NCBI RefSeq assembly: GCF_035967765.1
Contig: NZ_JAYWIT010000001.1
Length of the DNA stretch: 64,000 nucleotides
Strand: one strand, 5' to 3'
Source: Conexibacter stalactiti
GTDB lineage: Bacteria > Actinomycetota > Thermoleophilia > Solirubrobacterales > Solirubrobacteraceae
Shown: positions 24,530 through 33,458 of the stretch, one piece after another
Layout of the letters: each line of letters begins with the position of its first letter
How positions within the stretch are numbered: the stretch's first letter is position 1
Program-made: the position numbers and the translations under genes
The notes under the pieces: model-generated
Seen by the model: only the letters and a program-made list of their open reading frames with translations
Database searches by the model: none
What the model was told of the DNA's origin: nothing

Positions 24530-24566
24530 GGTGCCGCGCCGGACTCCCTCCCCCCGGCGCGGCACC
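24530..24566. terminator. bidirectional terminator between the two beta-helix genes
   Basis: GGTGCCGCGCCGG and CCGGCGCGGCACC are a perfect 13-bp inverted repeat around an 11-nt loop. Outer GAGCG/CGCTC arms extend it into the stop codon of the minus-strand gene. It sits between convergent genes. Confidence 0.75.
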
Positions 24567-24572
24567 GGCCGC

Positions 24573-27149
24573 TCAGCGCGTGCGGCCCTTGAGCGTGACG
24601 CGCACCGTGCGCGTCGTCGCGGGGCCGCCGGCGCTGGCGGTCACCTTCGCCACGATCGCGACGCGGCGGCCGGCGAGCTTCGCGGCGAGCGCTCTCGGCA
24701 GGCGCACCTCGACCGCCGCCTTCGCGCCGCCTCTGACCGTCTTGGCGGCCACCACGGCGACGCTGTAACGCTTGCCGCCGAGCTTGACCGTGACGCGCGC
24801 GGGCACGCTGACGCGGCAGCTCACGACGTTCTCCGGGCAGCTCACCGTCGCCAGCTTCGCGACGCCCGCGCGACCGATCGTCTGCGCGCCTCTGACGGCC
24901 GCGATCGTCGCGCGCACCGGGGCCGGTCTCGGCTGCGGTCTCGGCTGGGGCTGCGGCTGCGGCTGCGGTCTCGGATCGACCGGCGGCGTCGGCACCGTGC
25001 GGTCGAGCACGACCGCCGTCTCGGCGCTGACGACGGTCCCCGACGGCGCGCGGTAGCGGACGCGGACGGCGTAGGTGCCGTCGGCGTCCGGCAGCTCGAT
25101 CGCCGTCTTGCGCGTTCTGCCCGTGAGCGGGTAGCTGGCGATCCGCTCGTCCTCGGGGCCGAACAGCTCGACCTCCGCCGTCGCGCCCTCGACCGGCGCG
25201 ACCGTGACGATCCGGTCGAGCCATTCCCTCGGACCGGCGACCGCCGGCGCGGCCCCAGGCTCGATCGGCACGAGCTGGTCCTCGACCAGCAGCGCGTTGA
25301 AGACGCTGTAGCCGCTCAGCGGGCGCATCGTGATCGTGTGATCCCCGGGCGCGAGCGGACCGGTGTTGAAGACCTCCACGCCGTCGACGCGCTCGGGCCC
25401 GACGAAGCTGACTCTCCCCACGACAGCGCCGTCGACCGACATCTCGGCCTCGCCGAGGTTGACGTCCTTCGACGCCAGGAAGACGGCGCGCGTGCCGTGG
25501 AACGGGATCGTCACGGTCGCCGGCTGCTCGGGCGGGTGGTTGAGGAGGTGCGACCCGCCGAGGTCGCCGGCGGCGCCGAAGACCAGCCATGAGCCGGTCG
25601 TCGTCACCGTCGGATCGGTCGCCAGCACGGCGAAGTTCTCCGACCGCAGGTCGAGCTCGTAGAGGTGCGCTGTGCCGGTCGCACCGCCGTCGCCGCCGTT
25701 GTCGAGCCCGATCCGCACGTTGCCGCAGGCGCTCGCTCTGAACTCCAGCAGCTCCGGGTGGCGGCGGGCGCCGTCGACCCAGCGCTCGGCGATCGTCGCG
25801 CCGGTGCAGGTCTCGTACGCGAACAGCCGCAACGGCTCGCCTCTGACGGCGACCTCGGCCGTCAGCCGGTACGTCACCGTGTTGGCGCCCCAGTGTCTGT
25901 CGCCGAGCGAGATGCCCTGGTAGATCGCCGTGCGCGCGCCCGCGGCGCCCTGCACTCTGGCGGCCCAGTCGCCGTCGGGACGCTGCTCGACGACCGGATC
26001 GCCGACGGCGCTCCACCACGCGAGGCCGTGGAGGTCGAACGCCTGGTTCTGCAATCTCATCGTCGAGGATTGGCCGAAGTCGGTCTCCAGATCGGAGATG
26101 CGCGCCCCGGCCATGCTGGAGCTGGTCGAGCCGATGTACTCGTTGTCGGCGAAGCGCACCCGCGAGATCGGCGCCTGGTCGCCGACCTCGGGAGTCATCA
26201 CGTCGTCGCACCAGCAGCCGACGGCCTCGGGGGCCTCGAGTCTGTTGTGGTGGACGTCGATGTCGCTGATCGCGACCTGGTTGACGTCCGGCGCCTGCGC
26301 GCCCCACGCGATGATCGCGACGGCCTTGCAGCAGGCCGGCGACACCTTCACGACGTTGTGGTCGATCTCGATGTCCTTCGACGGCTGCGGCTCGTCGCTC
26401 GACCACCAGCTCGTGCCGCGCGGATCTCTGTACGACGACCACACGTAGATGCCGTCGTCGCTGGAGATGATGTCGTTGCGCGTGATGCGCAGGTGCTGCG
26501 AGTTCTGGATGCTGAAGCCGTCGCTGCTGCCGTGACCGGCGAGCGCGACGTGCGCGGTGACGTTCTCGACGAGACCGTGTCTGGTCGAGTAGAGCGCGAC
26601 GTTGTAGCCCATCGCGTCGAGCAGCGTGACGTCGCGGATCTCGAAGCCGTCGACTCTGTAGAAGCCGATCGGCGAGATGTGGATCGTCTGCTCCTCCGAC
26701 GGCTCGCGCGTCATTCTGAGCGTGCCGCTGCCCTCGATCGTCACGTCTCTCGAATGGCTCGAGAAGAGGAACGGCTGATTGGCGAGCCACATGTGGTCCC
26801 ACTGCGCGCGCGGGACGGCGCGGTCGTGGCCGCGCTCGACCGCCGGTGAGTAGTGGGCGGTGTCCTGGCTCTGCAGCAGCGTGCCGTCGACTCTCAACGT
26901 CGTGCCGCTGCCGATTCTCAACGAGCCGGTCAGGAACGTGTTCCCGGCCGGGATCACGACCGTGCCGCCACCGTCCGCGGCGACGTCGTCGAGCGCGCTC
27001 TGGATCGCCGCTCGGTCGTTGGTGGTGCCGTCGCCGACGGCGCCGTAGCCCGCCTGCTTGACATCGATGACTCTGCCAGCCGCGTGCGCGACGGCTGGAA
27101 ACGCGAACAGCACGGCGAGGACCGCCGTGAACCACAATTTCGACCGCAT
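24573..27149 (-). CDS. secreted right-handed beta-helix (GH28/pectate-lyase-like) protein, paralogue of 21678-24476
   Basis: An 858-residue exported protein with a signal peptide ending FPAVAHA (about residue 23). GYGAVGDGTTNDRAAIQSAL (about 34-53) opens the beta-helix; SSDGFSIQNSQHLRI and ISSDDGIYVWSS (about 210-240) align with the active-site region of its convergent paralogue. Two beta-sandwich-like segments follow, then a Pro/Gln/Arg linker (PQPQPQPRPQ, about 745) and a C-terminal domain with two cysteines (SCPENVVSC). Instead of a collagen tail it has the Pro-rich linker. Likely a polysaccharide lyase or hydrolase; substrate unknown. Its promoter carries a GntR-type operator. AGA codons are frequent. 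Confidence 0.8.
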   Translation of the reverse strand: MRSKLWFTAVLAVLFAFPAVAHAAGRVIDVKQAGYGAVGDGTTNDRAAIQSALDDVAADGGGTVVIPAGNTFLTGSLRIGSGTTLRVDGTLLQSQDTAHYSPAVERGHDRAVPRAQWDHMWLANQPFLFSSHSRDVTIEGSGTLRMTREPSEEQTIHISPIGFYRVDGFEIRDVTLLDAMGYNVALYSTRHGLVENVTAHVALAGHGSSDGFSIQNSQHLRITRNDIISSDDGIYVWSSYRDPRGTSWWSSDEPQPSKDIEIDHNVVKVSPACCKAVAIIAWGAQAPDVNQVAISDIDVHHNRLEAPEAVGCWCDDVMTPEVGDQAPISRVRFADNEYIGSTSSSMAGARISDLETDFGQSSTMRLQNQAFDLHGLAWWSAVGDPVVEQRPDGDWAARVQGAAGARTAIYQGISLGDRHWGANTVTYRLTAEVAVRGEPLRLFAYETCTGATIAERWVDGARRHPELLEFRASACGNVRIGLDNGGDGGATGTAHLYELDLRSENFAVLATDPTVTTTGSWLVFGAAGDLGGSHLLNHPPEQPATVTIPFHGTRAVFLASKDVNLGEAEMSVDGAVVGRVSFVGPERVDGVEVFNTGPLAPGDHTITMRPLSGYSVFNALLVEDQLVPIEPGAAPAVAGPREWLDRIVTVAPVEGATAEVELFGPEDERIASYPLTGRTRKTAIELPDADGTYAVRVRYRAPSGTVVSAETAVVLDRTVPTPPVDPRPQPQPQPQPRPQPRPAPVRATIAAVRGAQTIGRAGVAKLATVSCPENVVSCRVSVPARVTVKLGGKRYSVAVVAAKTVRGGAKAAVEVRLPRALAAKLAGRRVAIVAKVTASAGGPATTRTVRVTLKGRTR

Positions 27150-27165
27150 TCCACGCTCCTCTAGG

Positions 27166-27186
27166 CTAGATACTAAATGCTATAGC
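27166..27186 (-). promoter_or_regulatory. putative GntR operator, site a (beta-helix gene)
   Basis: On the minus strand this reads GCTATAGCATTTAGTATCTAG, carrying the shared core CTATAGCATcTAG (27173-27185). It begins 17 bp upstream of the ATG at 27149. Related sites lie at 32391, 39496, 40673 and 40774. Confidence 0.65.
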
Positions 27187-27305
27187 TATCACTCGAGGTG
27201 CGTGAGCGCAAGCAATTCGGACGATCGACCCGCTCACAGTGACCGGCACAGCGAGTCGTTCATCGCTATGACTCCGGTTGCACAATTGAGTCTTCGTTGA
27301 TCGCA

Positions 27306-27323
27306 CTGACGCGAGAGCGTCAG
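27306..27323 (-). terminator. GAGA-loop hairpin after the five-gene catabolic operon
   Basis: CTGACGC-GAGA-GCGTCAG on the plus strand gives a perfect 7-bp stem, 28 nt past the MBL gene stop. A second 10-bp stem (27354-27376) lies inside the last codons of that gene. The remaining 200-bp gap holds the promoter of the beta-helix gene. Confidence 0.45.
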
Positions 27324-27350
27324 GCGGTCAGGGCGGAGCGGCGCAGGCGA

Positions 27351-28313
27351 TCAGCCCCGCGCGTAACGCGCGGGGCGGCCCGGCAATCGCCGTGCGCGCC
27401 CCTGCGCGCACAGCTCCTCGAGGTGACCGACGAGCGGCTGCGCGAGCGTGTCGCGCGCCGCGTCGGGCCAGGTCGCGACGGTGGGCGCCATCGCCTCGAT
27501 CAGCTCGGCCAGCGTGCTGGGACCGCCGCCGTCGAGCGCGGCCAGCAGCTCTGCCTCGCAGCGGTCGGCGAAGTCGCTGCTCTCGCGCAGGTAGGCGGCG
27601 ACCGCGCCGCCCTCCAACGGCGGCAGGTGGGAGCAGAGCAGGCGCCGCGGCGCGATCTCCGCCAGCCGCGCGATCGTCTCGCGGTAGCCGGGCAGGAAAC
27701 GGTAGGTCGGCGCAAACGCCGGCTCGCCGTCGGCGCCGGGCGAGAAGCCGCCGAGCACCGCGTCGGCGGCGATCACCGTCGCGCTGTCGGCGTCGTGGAC
27801 GACGAGATGGCCAGCCGTGTGGCCGGGCGCCGCCAGCAGCTCGACCGTCCACTCCCCATCGACGCGCAGCGTGCCGTCGCCTCCCAGCGCGAGGTCGATC
27901 GCGCCGTCGTCGGCGTTCGCGCGCACCCACGCGGAGAACGCTTCCGGCTGGTCGATCCCGTGCTCGTCACGGAACTCGCGATAGCGCCGCGCGAGCAGCA
28001 GCTCGCTCGACTCGATCAGCGCCCGGTCGGCGGCGCCGGCGAGCACCGCCGCGCGCGGCGCGAGCCGGCGCACGGCGCCGAGGCCGCCGGCGTGGTCGAC
28101 GTCGGCGTGCGTCACGACGACCGCGCGCAGGTCCTCCCAGGCGAGACCGAGGCGCGCCAGCGCGGGCGCGATCGTGCGCTCCGGAGTGGCCGCGAGACCG
28201 GTGTCCACCAGTACCGCCCCCGCGCTCCCGATCAGCAGGAAGACGCAGAGGAAGCGGCCGTCGTCGAGCTGTTCCTCGACCCGCTCGATGCGGCGCGCCG
28301 GAGCGCGGCTCAT
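27351..28313 (-). CDS. MBL-fold metallo-hydrolase
   Basis: A 320-residue cytosolic protein with the metallo-beta-lactamase fold. The metal ligands are THADVDHAGG (HxDxDH, about 68-77), a His in APGHTAG (about 163), Asp in IAADAVLGG (about 185), and His in CSHLPP. A C-terminal helical domain (about 250-320) resembles the winged-helix tail of MBL esterase/lactonase types. Last gene of the operon, ATGA-overlapping the SDR before it. In this setting a lactonase or thioesterase step is plausible but not shown. Confidence 0.85.
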   Translation of the reverse strand: MSRAPARRIERVEEQLDDGRFLCVFLLIGSAGAVLVDTGLAATPERTIAPALARLGLAWEDLRAVVVTHADVDHAGGLGAVRRLAPRAAVLAGAADRALIESSELLLARRYREFRDEHGIDQPEAFSAWVRANADDGAIDLALGGDGTLRVDGEWTVELLAAPGHTAGHLVVHDADSATVIAADAVLGGFSPGADGEPAFAPTYRFLPGYRETIARLAEIAPRRLLCSHLPPLEGGAVAAYLRESSDFADRCEAELLAALDGGGPSTLAELIEAMAPTVATWPDAARDTLAQPLVGHLEELCAQGRARRLPGRPARYARG

Positions 28314-29107
28314 GCGTCCGTCTCGGGCCCGATCCCGTAGCGCTCGGCAAGCTCGTCGTCGAGCACCGGCGGCACCAGCGCGGTGCTCCAGCCGCCGTCG
28401 ACGGCGATCGACTGGCCCGTGAGGAACGACGCCTCGTCGGAGAGCAGGAAGGCGGTGACCGACGCGATCTCGGCCGGCTGGCCGATCCGGCGCAACGGCG
28501 CCTGGCGTTCCAACGCCGCACGGCGCGCGGCGCCGCCGGCGGAGTCCGCGAGACTGCGGTCGAGCTGCGCGCTGTGGATCGCGCCGGGCGCGATCGCGTT
28601 GGCGCGGATCCCGTACGGCCCATAGGCGGTCGAGACATGACGCGTGAGCGCTTCGATCGCACCCTTCGACGTGTCGTAGGCGGCGTGCGCGACGGCGCCG
28701 CGACGGCCGTGGATCGAGGAGATGTTGACGATCGCGCCCGCCGTCCCCGCGCGGGTGAAGGCGCGCACGGCCGTCGAGCAGGCCCAGTAGGTGCCCTCGA
28801 CGTTGACCGACAGCAGCCGCCGCACCTGCTCGGGATCGGGATCGTGCAGCGTCCCCTGCGAGGTCGCCCCGGCGTTGTTGACCCAGCCCGTCAGCGGCGC
28901 GAGACGCTCGGCGGCGGCGACCGCCTCCTCCAGCGTCGCCCGCTCGGCGACGTCGCCGACGACGACGGCGGCGAGCGCCGCCTCGACCTCGGTCGCGAAC
29001 GCGGCGTCGCGCTCCAGGCCGACGACGGCCCAGCCGTCGCGCGCGAGGCGCTCGGCGATCGCGCGCCCGATGCCCGCTCCCGCTCCCGTGACGACGACGC
29101 TCTTCAT
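28310..29107 (-). CDS. short-chain dehydrogenase/reductase
   Basis: A 265-residue classical SDR. The cofactor motif is TGAGAGIGRAIAERLA (about 8-23), then WVNNAGATS, the catalytic Ser in NISSIHGRRG, YDTSK (Tyr-x-x-x-Lys), and the C-terminal TGQSIAVDGGW. It oxidises a secondary alcohol or sugar acid with NAD(P). The stop overlaps the MBL start and the start overlaps the enolase-family stop, both as ATGA, so it is fully embedded in the operon. Confidence 0.9.
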   Translation of the reverse strand: MKSVVVTGAGAGIGRAIAERLARDGWAVVGLERDAAFATEVEAALAAVVVGDVAERATLEEAVAAAERLAPLTGWVNNAGATSQGTLHDPDPEQVRRLLSVNVEGTYWACSTAVRAFTRAGTAGAIVNISSIHGRRGAVAHAAYDTSKGAIEALTRHVSTAYGPYGIRANAIAPGAIHSAQLDRSLADSAGGAARRAALERQAPLRRIGQPAEIASVTAFLLSDEASFLTGQSIAVDGGWSTALVPPVLDDELAERYGIGPETDA

Positions 29108-30228
29108 CGCACCAGCTCCCTGTCGAACTCCAGCCCGAGGCCGGTCGCATCCGGCGCCACGAGACGACCGTCGCGCAACACCGCCGGACGCGCGCTCAGG
29201 CGGTGGGCGGGATCGTACGGGTTGCCGCCGGGCACCTCCCCGTCGAACAGCTCGACCCATGCTGGCGGCGTCTGCGCCGCCGCCAGCTGCGCGCTGATCT
29301 CGGGATAGACGTGGAACGAGAGCTCGACGCCGGCCACGGCGGCGCGCCGGAGCACGTCGAGCGCGGGCGTCACGCCGCCGAGCGCGAGCAGGTCGACGCG
29401 CAGGACGTCGACGGCGTCGGCGTCGAGCAGGGCGATGTGGGTGCGCGCTTCGGTCACCTCGTCGCCGGCGCCGATCGGGAAGCCGCTCTCGCGTCGCACG
29501 CGCGCGGTCCCGAGCGCGTCCTCGGGCACGAGCGGGTCCTCCAGCCACGCCAGCCGCGGGTTGCCCCACTGGGCCAGCTCCGCCAGCGCCTCGTCGGCGT
29601 CGCGCCAGACGAAGCCGCAGTCGACGACCAGCTCGCAGCCGCTCGGCAGCCCGGCGACGATGCGCTCGATCAGCTCGCGCATCCGCGCGGGATCGGGATC
29701 ACGGCTGATCTTCACGCGCGCGAAGCCGCGCGCGGCGCCGGCCAAGACCTCCTCGGCGATCTCGCCCGGCGTGCGGTCGGGCGTCGGGTAGGCGGCGACC
29801 AGCAGCGCCGGCGCGCTGCCGTCGGCGGCAGGTCCCGCGGCGCCGCGTTCGCGCGCGAGCAGCTGCCACAGCGGCACCCCGGCGCGCTGGGCGCGGATGT
29901 CCCACAGCGCGACGTCGGCAAGCCCGATCGCGCGCAGCGCGAGGCCGGAGCGCGCGATCATCATGTTCGCGCGCTGGACGGAGTCCCACAGCCGCTCGAC
30001 CGGCTCCGGATCGCGACCGACGAGGTGCGGCGTCACGAGCCGCTCCACCAGCGCCGCGACCGGCGCCTCCCGCGTGAGGCAGTAGGCGTGTCCGCGCAGG
30101 CCGTCCGCGGTCGTCACCGTGATCGCCGCGTACTCGCGCGAGACGACCTCGATCGGGCCGAGCCGCAGCGGCTGCGGCAGCGCCAGCCGCACGGTCGTGA
30201 CGCGGACGTCGCGGACGGCGTCGCTCAT
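29104..30228 (-). CDS. enolase-superfamily (mandelate racemase/muconate lactonizing) enzyme
   Basis: A 374-residue enzyme. The N-terminal capping domain covers about 1-130; in the barrel the Mg2+ ligands are VVDCGF, WLEDPL and GAGDEVTEA. A His-Asp dyad is formed by VLRVDLLALGGVT and LSFHVYPEIS. The usual KxK motif reads VKIS, so the second Lys is replaced by Ser. Members with this dyad are typically acid-sugar dehydratases. Its setting with SDRs, an ABC importer and beta-helix proteins fits sugar-acid catabolism. The substrate cannot be read. Confidence 0.85.
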   Translation of the reverse strand: MSDAVRDVRVTTVRLALPQPLRLGPIEVVSREYAAITVTTADGLRGHAYCLTREAPVAALVERLVTPHLVGRDPEPVERLWDSVQRANMMIARSGLALRAIGLADVALWDIRAQRAGVPLWQLLARERGAAGPAADGSAPALLVAAYPTPDRTPGEIAEEVLAGAARGFARVKISRDPDPARMRELIERIVAGLPSGCELVVDCGFVWRDADEALAELAQWGNPRLAWLEDPLVPEDALGTARVRRESGFPIGAGDEVTEARTHIALLDADAVDVLRVDLLALGGVTPALDVLRRAAVAGVELSFHVYPEISAQLAAAQTPPAWVELFDGEVPGGNPYDPAHRLSARPAVLRDGRLVAPDATGLGLEFDRELVR

Positions 30229-30974
30229 CTCGCCGTCCCGACGACGCCGATGCCGAAGTCGGCGAGGAAGCCACCGTCGACGTAGAGCACCTGGCCGGTG
30301 ATGTAGGAGGCGGCCGGCGAGGCGAGGAAGGCGATCACGGCGGCGATCTCGGTGGCGTCGGCGACGCGGTCCATCGGGATCCGCGCGAGCACCTCGTCGC
30401 CGTCGAGCGAGCCGGTCGCGAGCGCCGCCTGGTAGACGCCGCTGTCGACGTAGCCAGGTCCGACGGCGTTGACGCGCACGCCACGCGCCGCCCACTCGAC
30501 CGCGGCCGCCTTCGTCAGTCCGACGATCCCGGACTTCGTCGCGCCGTACGGCGCGCGTCCCGGCTGCCCGCGCTCGGCGGCGATCGAGGCGATGTTGACG
30601 ATCGACCCCGCGCCCTGCTCGAGCATGATGCGGCCGGCCGCCTGCGTGCCGTTGAAGGTCCCGTGCAGGTTGACCTCGACGACCGACCGCCACTGCTCGA
30701 CGGTCAGCTGCTCCAGCGGCGCACGGACGGTGATGCCGGCGTTGTTGACGAACAGCCCGAGGCCGCCGTTGGCGGCGGCGAAGGCGCGCGCGGCGGCCTC
30801 CAGGGCGGGCTGGTCGGTGACGTCGACGAGCAGATCCTCGATCGCCGCGTCGGGCTGCTCCGGCGCGCTCAGGTCGAACGATGCGACCGTCCACCCCTCC
30901 GCCGCCAGCCGGCGCGCCGTCGCGCGCCCGATCCCCCCGCGTGCCCCGGTGATGACTGCCGTTCTCGCGCTCAT
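30225..30974 (-). CDS. short-chain dehydrogenase/reductase
   Basis: A 249-residue classical SDR: TGARGGIGRATARRLA (about 9-24), FVNNAGITV, the catalytic Ser in NIASIAAERG, YGATK, and TGQVLYVDGGF near the end. Related to the other operon SDR only at family level. ATGA overlaps join it to the enolase-family gene after it and the ceramidase-like gene before it. Probably a sugar or polyol dehydrogenase. Confidence 0.9.
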   Translation of the reverse strand: MSARTAVITGARGGIGRATARRLAAEGWTVASFDLSAPEQPDAAIEDLLVDVTDQPALEAAARAFAAANGGLGLFVNNAGITVRAPLEQLTVEQWRSVVEVNLHGTFNGTQAAGRIMLEQGAGSIVNIASIAAERGQPGRAPYGATKSGIVGLTKAAAVEWAARGVRVNAVGPGYVDSGVYQAALATGSLDGDEVLARIPMDRVADATEIAAVIAFLASPAASYITGQVLYVDGGFLADFGIGVVGTAR

Positions 30975-32356
30975 CGCGCAGTCTCCTCGTCCACCAGCCG
31001 CGCGACGGCTGTCGCCGCGGCCTCGATCGTCAACTCCAGGCAGCCCTCCGCGAGCGGACTCTGCCAGACCGTGTACGCGTCGTCGCTGGCGTACAGCTCG
31101 GCCGGCGAGAGGTAGGCCTGGCCTGGCCAGTTGGTCAGGTTCATGACCACCACCGCGCGGTCGGGATGGCGCCGCCGCAGCTCGCGCTGAAAGCTCGAAT
31201 AGCACTCGCCGCCCTGCGCGACGACGAAGGCGTCGCCGAGCTGCCAGACGCGCACGGGCCAGACGACCGACGATCCGCTCGTGAGGTTCGCCTGCTGCTC
31301 GGCCGCGCGGCGGATCCGCTCCTCGCGGCTGCGCGGATCGACGTCGGCCCAGCGCCGTTCCAGCTCGTCGAGGCTCACCGGCGGCTTGAGCGACAGCTCG
31401 ACCTCCTCGACGGTCGCCGCGAGCCGCTCGGAGGCGGCATGCGGGACCGGCCACCACGGCGCCAGCGGCGCGCCCGACTCGACCGCCGGATGGAGCGCCA
31501 GCGCCGAGCCGGGCAGCGGCAGTCCCTCCAGCGCGGCGAGCGCGGCGTGGCCGATCGCGCGGCCGTGCCGATCGGCGACGGCGACGTCGCCGGTGTACTG
31601 CTCGCGCGGAGCGAGCTCGCCGGCGGCGCCGAGCAGGAAGAGGCATGGCGCGCCGCCGGTCGCCCGCTCGACCGTCTCGCGCAGCGCGCCGACGTAGTCG
31701 GGCGAGGTGAGCGTGTTCTGCCACGCGAGCGTCGTCGGATGGCAGGCGTAGTTGACGATCGTCGCGAGCACGGCGCCGTCGGCGCTGCTGACGCGACCGA
31801 CCAGCAGCGTGTCGTCAGCCGGGGCGTCGGGGTTCCAGCCGATCAGCGGCCGTCCGTCGACGGTCAGGTCGCGCGCGCCCGCGACGTCGCTGCGACCCGT
31901 CGCCCAGTCGAGCGTCGCGGGAACGGTGCCGGCGAGCGCCTCGCGCGCGGCCGCACCGGCCGCCTCGCGCAACGCGTCGAGGTAGGGGGCGATCAGCTCG
32001 CCGCCGGGCCAGTCGGCCGCCGCACGCGTCAACAGCGGCCCGGAGTGCGTGTGGCTGAGCGTGACGAGCACGCGCGCCTCGTCGCCGCCGGCAGCCTCCA
32101 CGACGGCTTCGCGGATGTGCCACTCGTCATCGGGCGAGCGGAACCATGAGCCGTCGAAGGCGACCAGCACGAGCGGCGGAGCGCCGGCTCTGTCGCGGAT
32201 CGCCAGCGCCGTCAGCTCGAGCGGCCGGTGGACGCCGGTCGAGCGGCGCTCGACCGCCGGGCCCCAGGCGTTCTGGGCGATCCCGATCGGCGGCGTCACG
32301 TCACGCCGGGCGACGCCGATCGAGCCTGCGAATCCTGGTGCGGCGATCGTCCTCAT
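30971..32356 (-). CDS. neutral ceramidase-like hydrolase, first gene of the catabolic operon
   Basis: A 461-residue protein with no signal peptide. The start GVARRDVTPPIG, the segment VLVTLSHTHSGP (about residue 96), and VNYACHPTTL (about 208) match the zinc-binding N-terminal domain of neutral/alkaline ceramidases. The His residues in these motifs would bind zinc. Without a secretion signal it is likely an intracellular amidase or deacylase acting on an imported compound, not on ceramide. It is nearest the operator in the divergent region with the D-2-hydroxyacid dehydrogenase. Confidence 0.7.
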   Translation of the reverse strand: MRTIAAPGFAGSIGVARRDVTPPIGIAQNAWGPAVERRSTGVHRPLELTALAIRDRAGAPPLVLVAFDGSWFRSPDDEWHIREAVVEAAGGDEARVLVTLSHTHSGPLLTRAAADWPGGELIAPYLDALREAAGAAAREALAGTVPATLDWATGRSDVAGARDLTVDGRPLIGWNPDAPADDTLLVGRVSSADGAVLATIVNYACHPTTLAWQNTLTSPDYVGALRETVERATGGAPCLFLLGAAGELAPREQYTGDVAVADRHGRAIGHAALAALEGLPLPGSALALHPAVESGAPLAPWWPVPHAASERLAATVEEVELSLKPPVSLDELERRWADVDPRSREERIRRAAEQQANLTSGSSVVWPVRVWQLGDAFVVAQGGECYSSFQRELRRRHPDRAVVVMNLTNWPGQAYLSPAELYASDDAYTVWQSPLAEGCLELTIEAAATAVARLVDEETAR

Positions 32357-32382
32357 GCATCCCTCACATTGATCACTATCTT

Positions 32383-32404
32383 GCTAGACGCTATAGTATC
32401 TAGC
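32383..32404. promoter_or_regulatory. putative GntR operator, site b (divergent catabolic operons)
   Basis: GCTAGA-CG-CTATAG-TA-TCTAGC is a 22-bp near-palindrome, the most symmetric of the five related sites. It lies between divergent starts at 32356 and 32440, so one dimer could control both operons. Core: CTATAGTATCTAG at 32391-32403. Confidence 0.75.
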
Positions 32405-32439
32405 TCTACTCCGTCAACTTGATCGAGGATGGACCCCGC

Positions 32440-33456
32440 ATGACCGCGAGCGATGGGCGCAACCGTGGCGTCGTCGTCGTCACAGACTCCGACCTGCCGA
32501 CCGAAGGCGTCGCCGAGCGCGTGCTGGAGCCGGCGGGCTGGACGGTGCGCCGTGCCGCCTGTCGCACGTCCGACGAGGTGCGCGCGGCCGCCGCCGGCGC
32601 CGACGCGCTGATCGTGCAGTGGGCCCCTGTCGAGGCGGCCGTGCTGGCCGAGCTGGAGCGCTGCCGCTTCATCAGCCGGCTGGGGATCGGCTACGACATG
32701 ATCGACGTCGCCGCCGCGACCGCGGCCGGCATCCCGGTCGCGAACGTGCCCGACTACTGCGTCGAGGAGGTCGCGACCCACACGCTCGCGTTCATGCTCT
32801 CGCTCACGCGGCGGCTGCCGCAGCTCGACGCCGGTCTGCGCGCGGGCCGCTGGGCCGCCGCCGCCGACGGCGCCGGCGCACAGCGCACGACCGCGGTGAC
32901 CGCCGGCGTGATCGGCTACGGCCGCATCGGCGCGCGCGTCGCCGAGATGGCCGCCGGCGTCGGCTTCGAGGTGGTCGTCCACGACCCGCACGTCGGCGAC
33001 GAGCGGATCGCCGCCGACGGGCACACGGCCGCCACCTTCGAGCAACTGCTCGAGCGCGCCGACCTCGTCAGCGTGCATGCGCCGCTGACCGACGCCACGC
33101 GGCATCTGCTCGACGGGCCGGCGCTGGCGCGGATGCGACCGGGCAGCGCGCTCGTGAACACCTGCCGCGGCGGTCTGATCGACGAGGTCGCGCTCGCCGC
33201 GGCACTGGCCTCCGGCCAGCTCGGCGCCGCCGCGCTCGACGTCTTCGAGCGCGAGCCGCTGCCGCTCGACAGCCCGCTCCGTCACGCGCCCAACCTCCAG
33301 CTCTCGCCGCACGCCGCCTGGTACTCCCCGGTCGCGCTGCAGGAGCTCGAGCAGCGCGCCGCGCAGCAGGTCGCCGACTTCCTCGACGGCCGCCCGGTCG
33401 CGACGATCGTCAACCCCGGATATGCCGACGCGCGCGCCGCGCGCGCGATGATCTGA
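32440..33456 (+). CDS. D-isomer-specific 2-hydroxyacid dehydrogenase (CtBP-like)
   Basis: A 338-residue NAD-dependent enzyme. The catalytic-domain start VVVVTDSDLP is followed by the Rossmann motif GVIGYGRIGARVAEMA (about 154-169), HAPLTDATRHL, VNTCRGGLIDE (catalytic Arg), ALDVFEREPLP (Glu) and LSPHAAWYS (His). All of Arg, Glu and His are present. It reduces a 2-keto acid or oxidises a D-2-hydroxy acid. ATG 32440 is chosen; a TTG seven codons upstream would run toward the operator. Followed after 2 bp by the ADC-like gene. Confidence 0.9.
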   Translation: MTASDGRNRGVVVVTDSDLPTEGVAERVLEPAGWTVRRAACRTSDEVRAAAAGADALIVQWAPVEAAVLAELERCRFISRLGIGYDMIDVAAATAAGIPVANVPDYCVEEVATHTLAFMLSLTRRLPQLDAGLRAGRWAAAADGAGAQRTTAVTAGVIGYGRIGARVAEMAAGVGFEVVVHDPHVGDERIAADGHTAATFEQLLERADLVSVHAPLTDATRHLLDGPALARMRPGSALVNTCRGGLIDEVALAAALASGQLGAAALDVFEREPLPLDSPLRHAPNLQLSPHAAWYSPVALQELEQRAAQQVADFLDGRPVATIVNPGYADARAARAMI

Positions 33457-33458
33457 CG

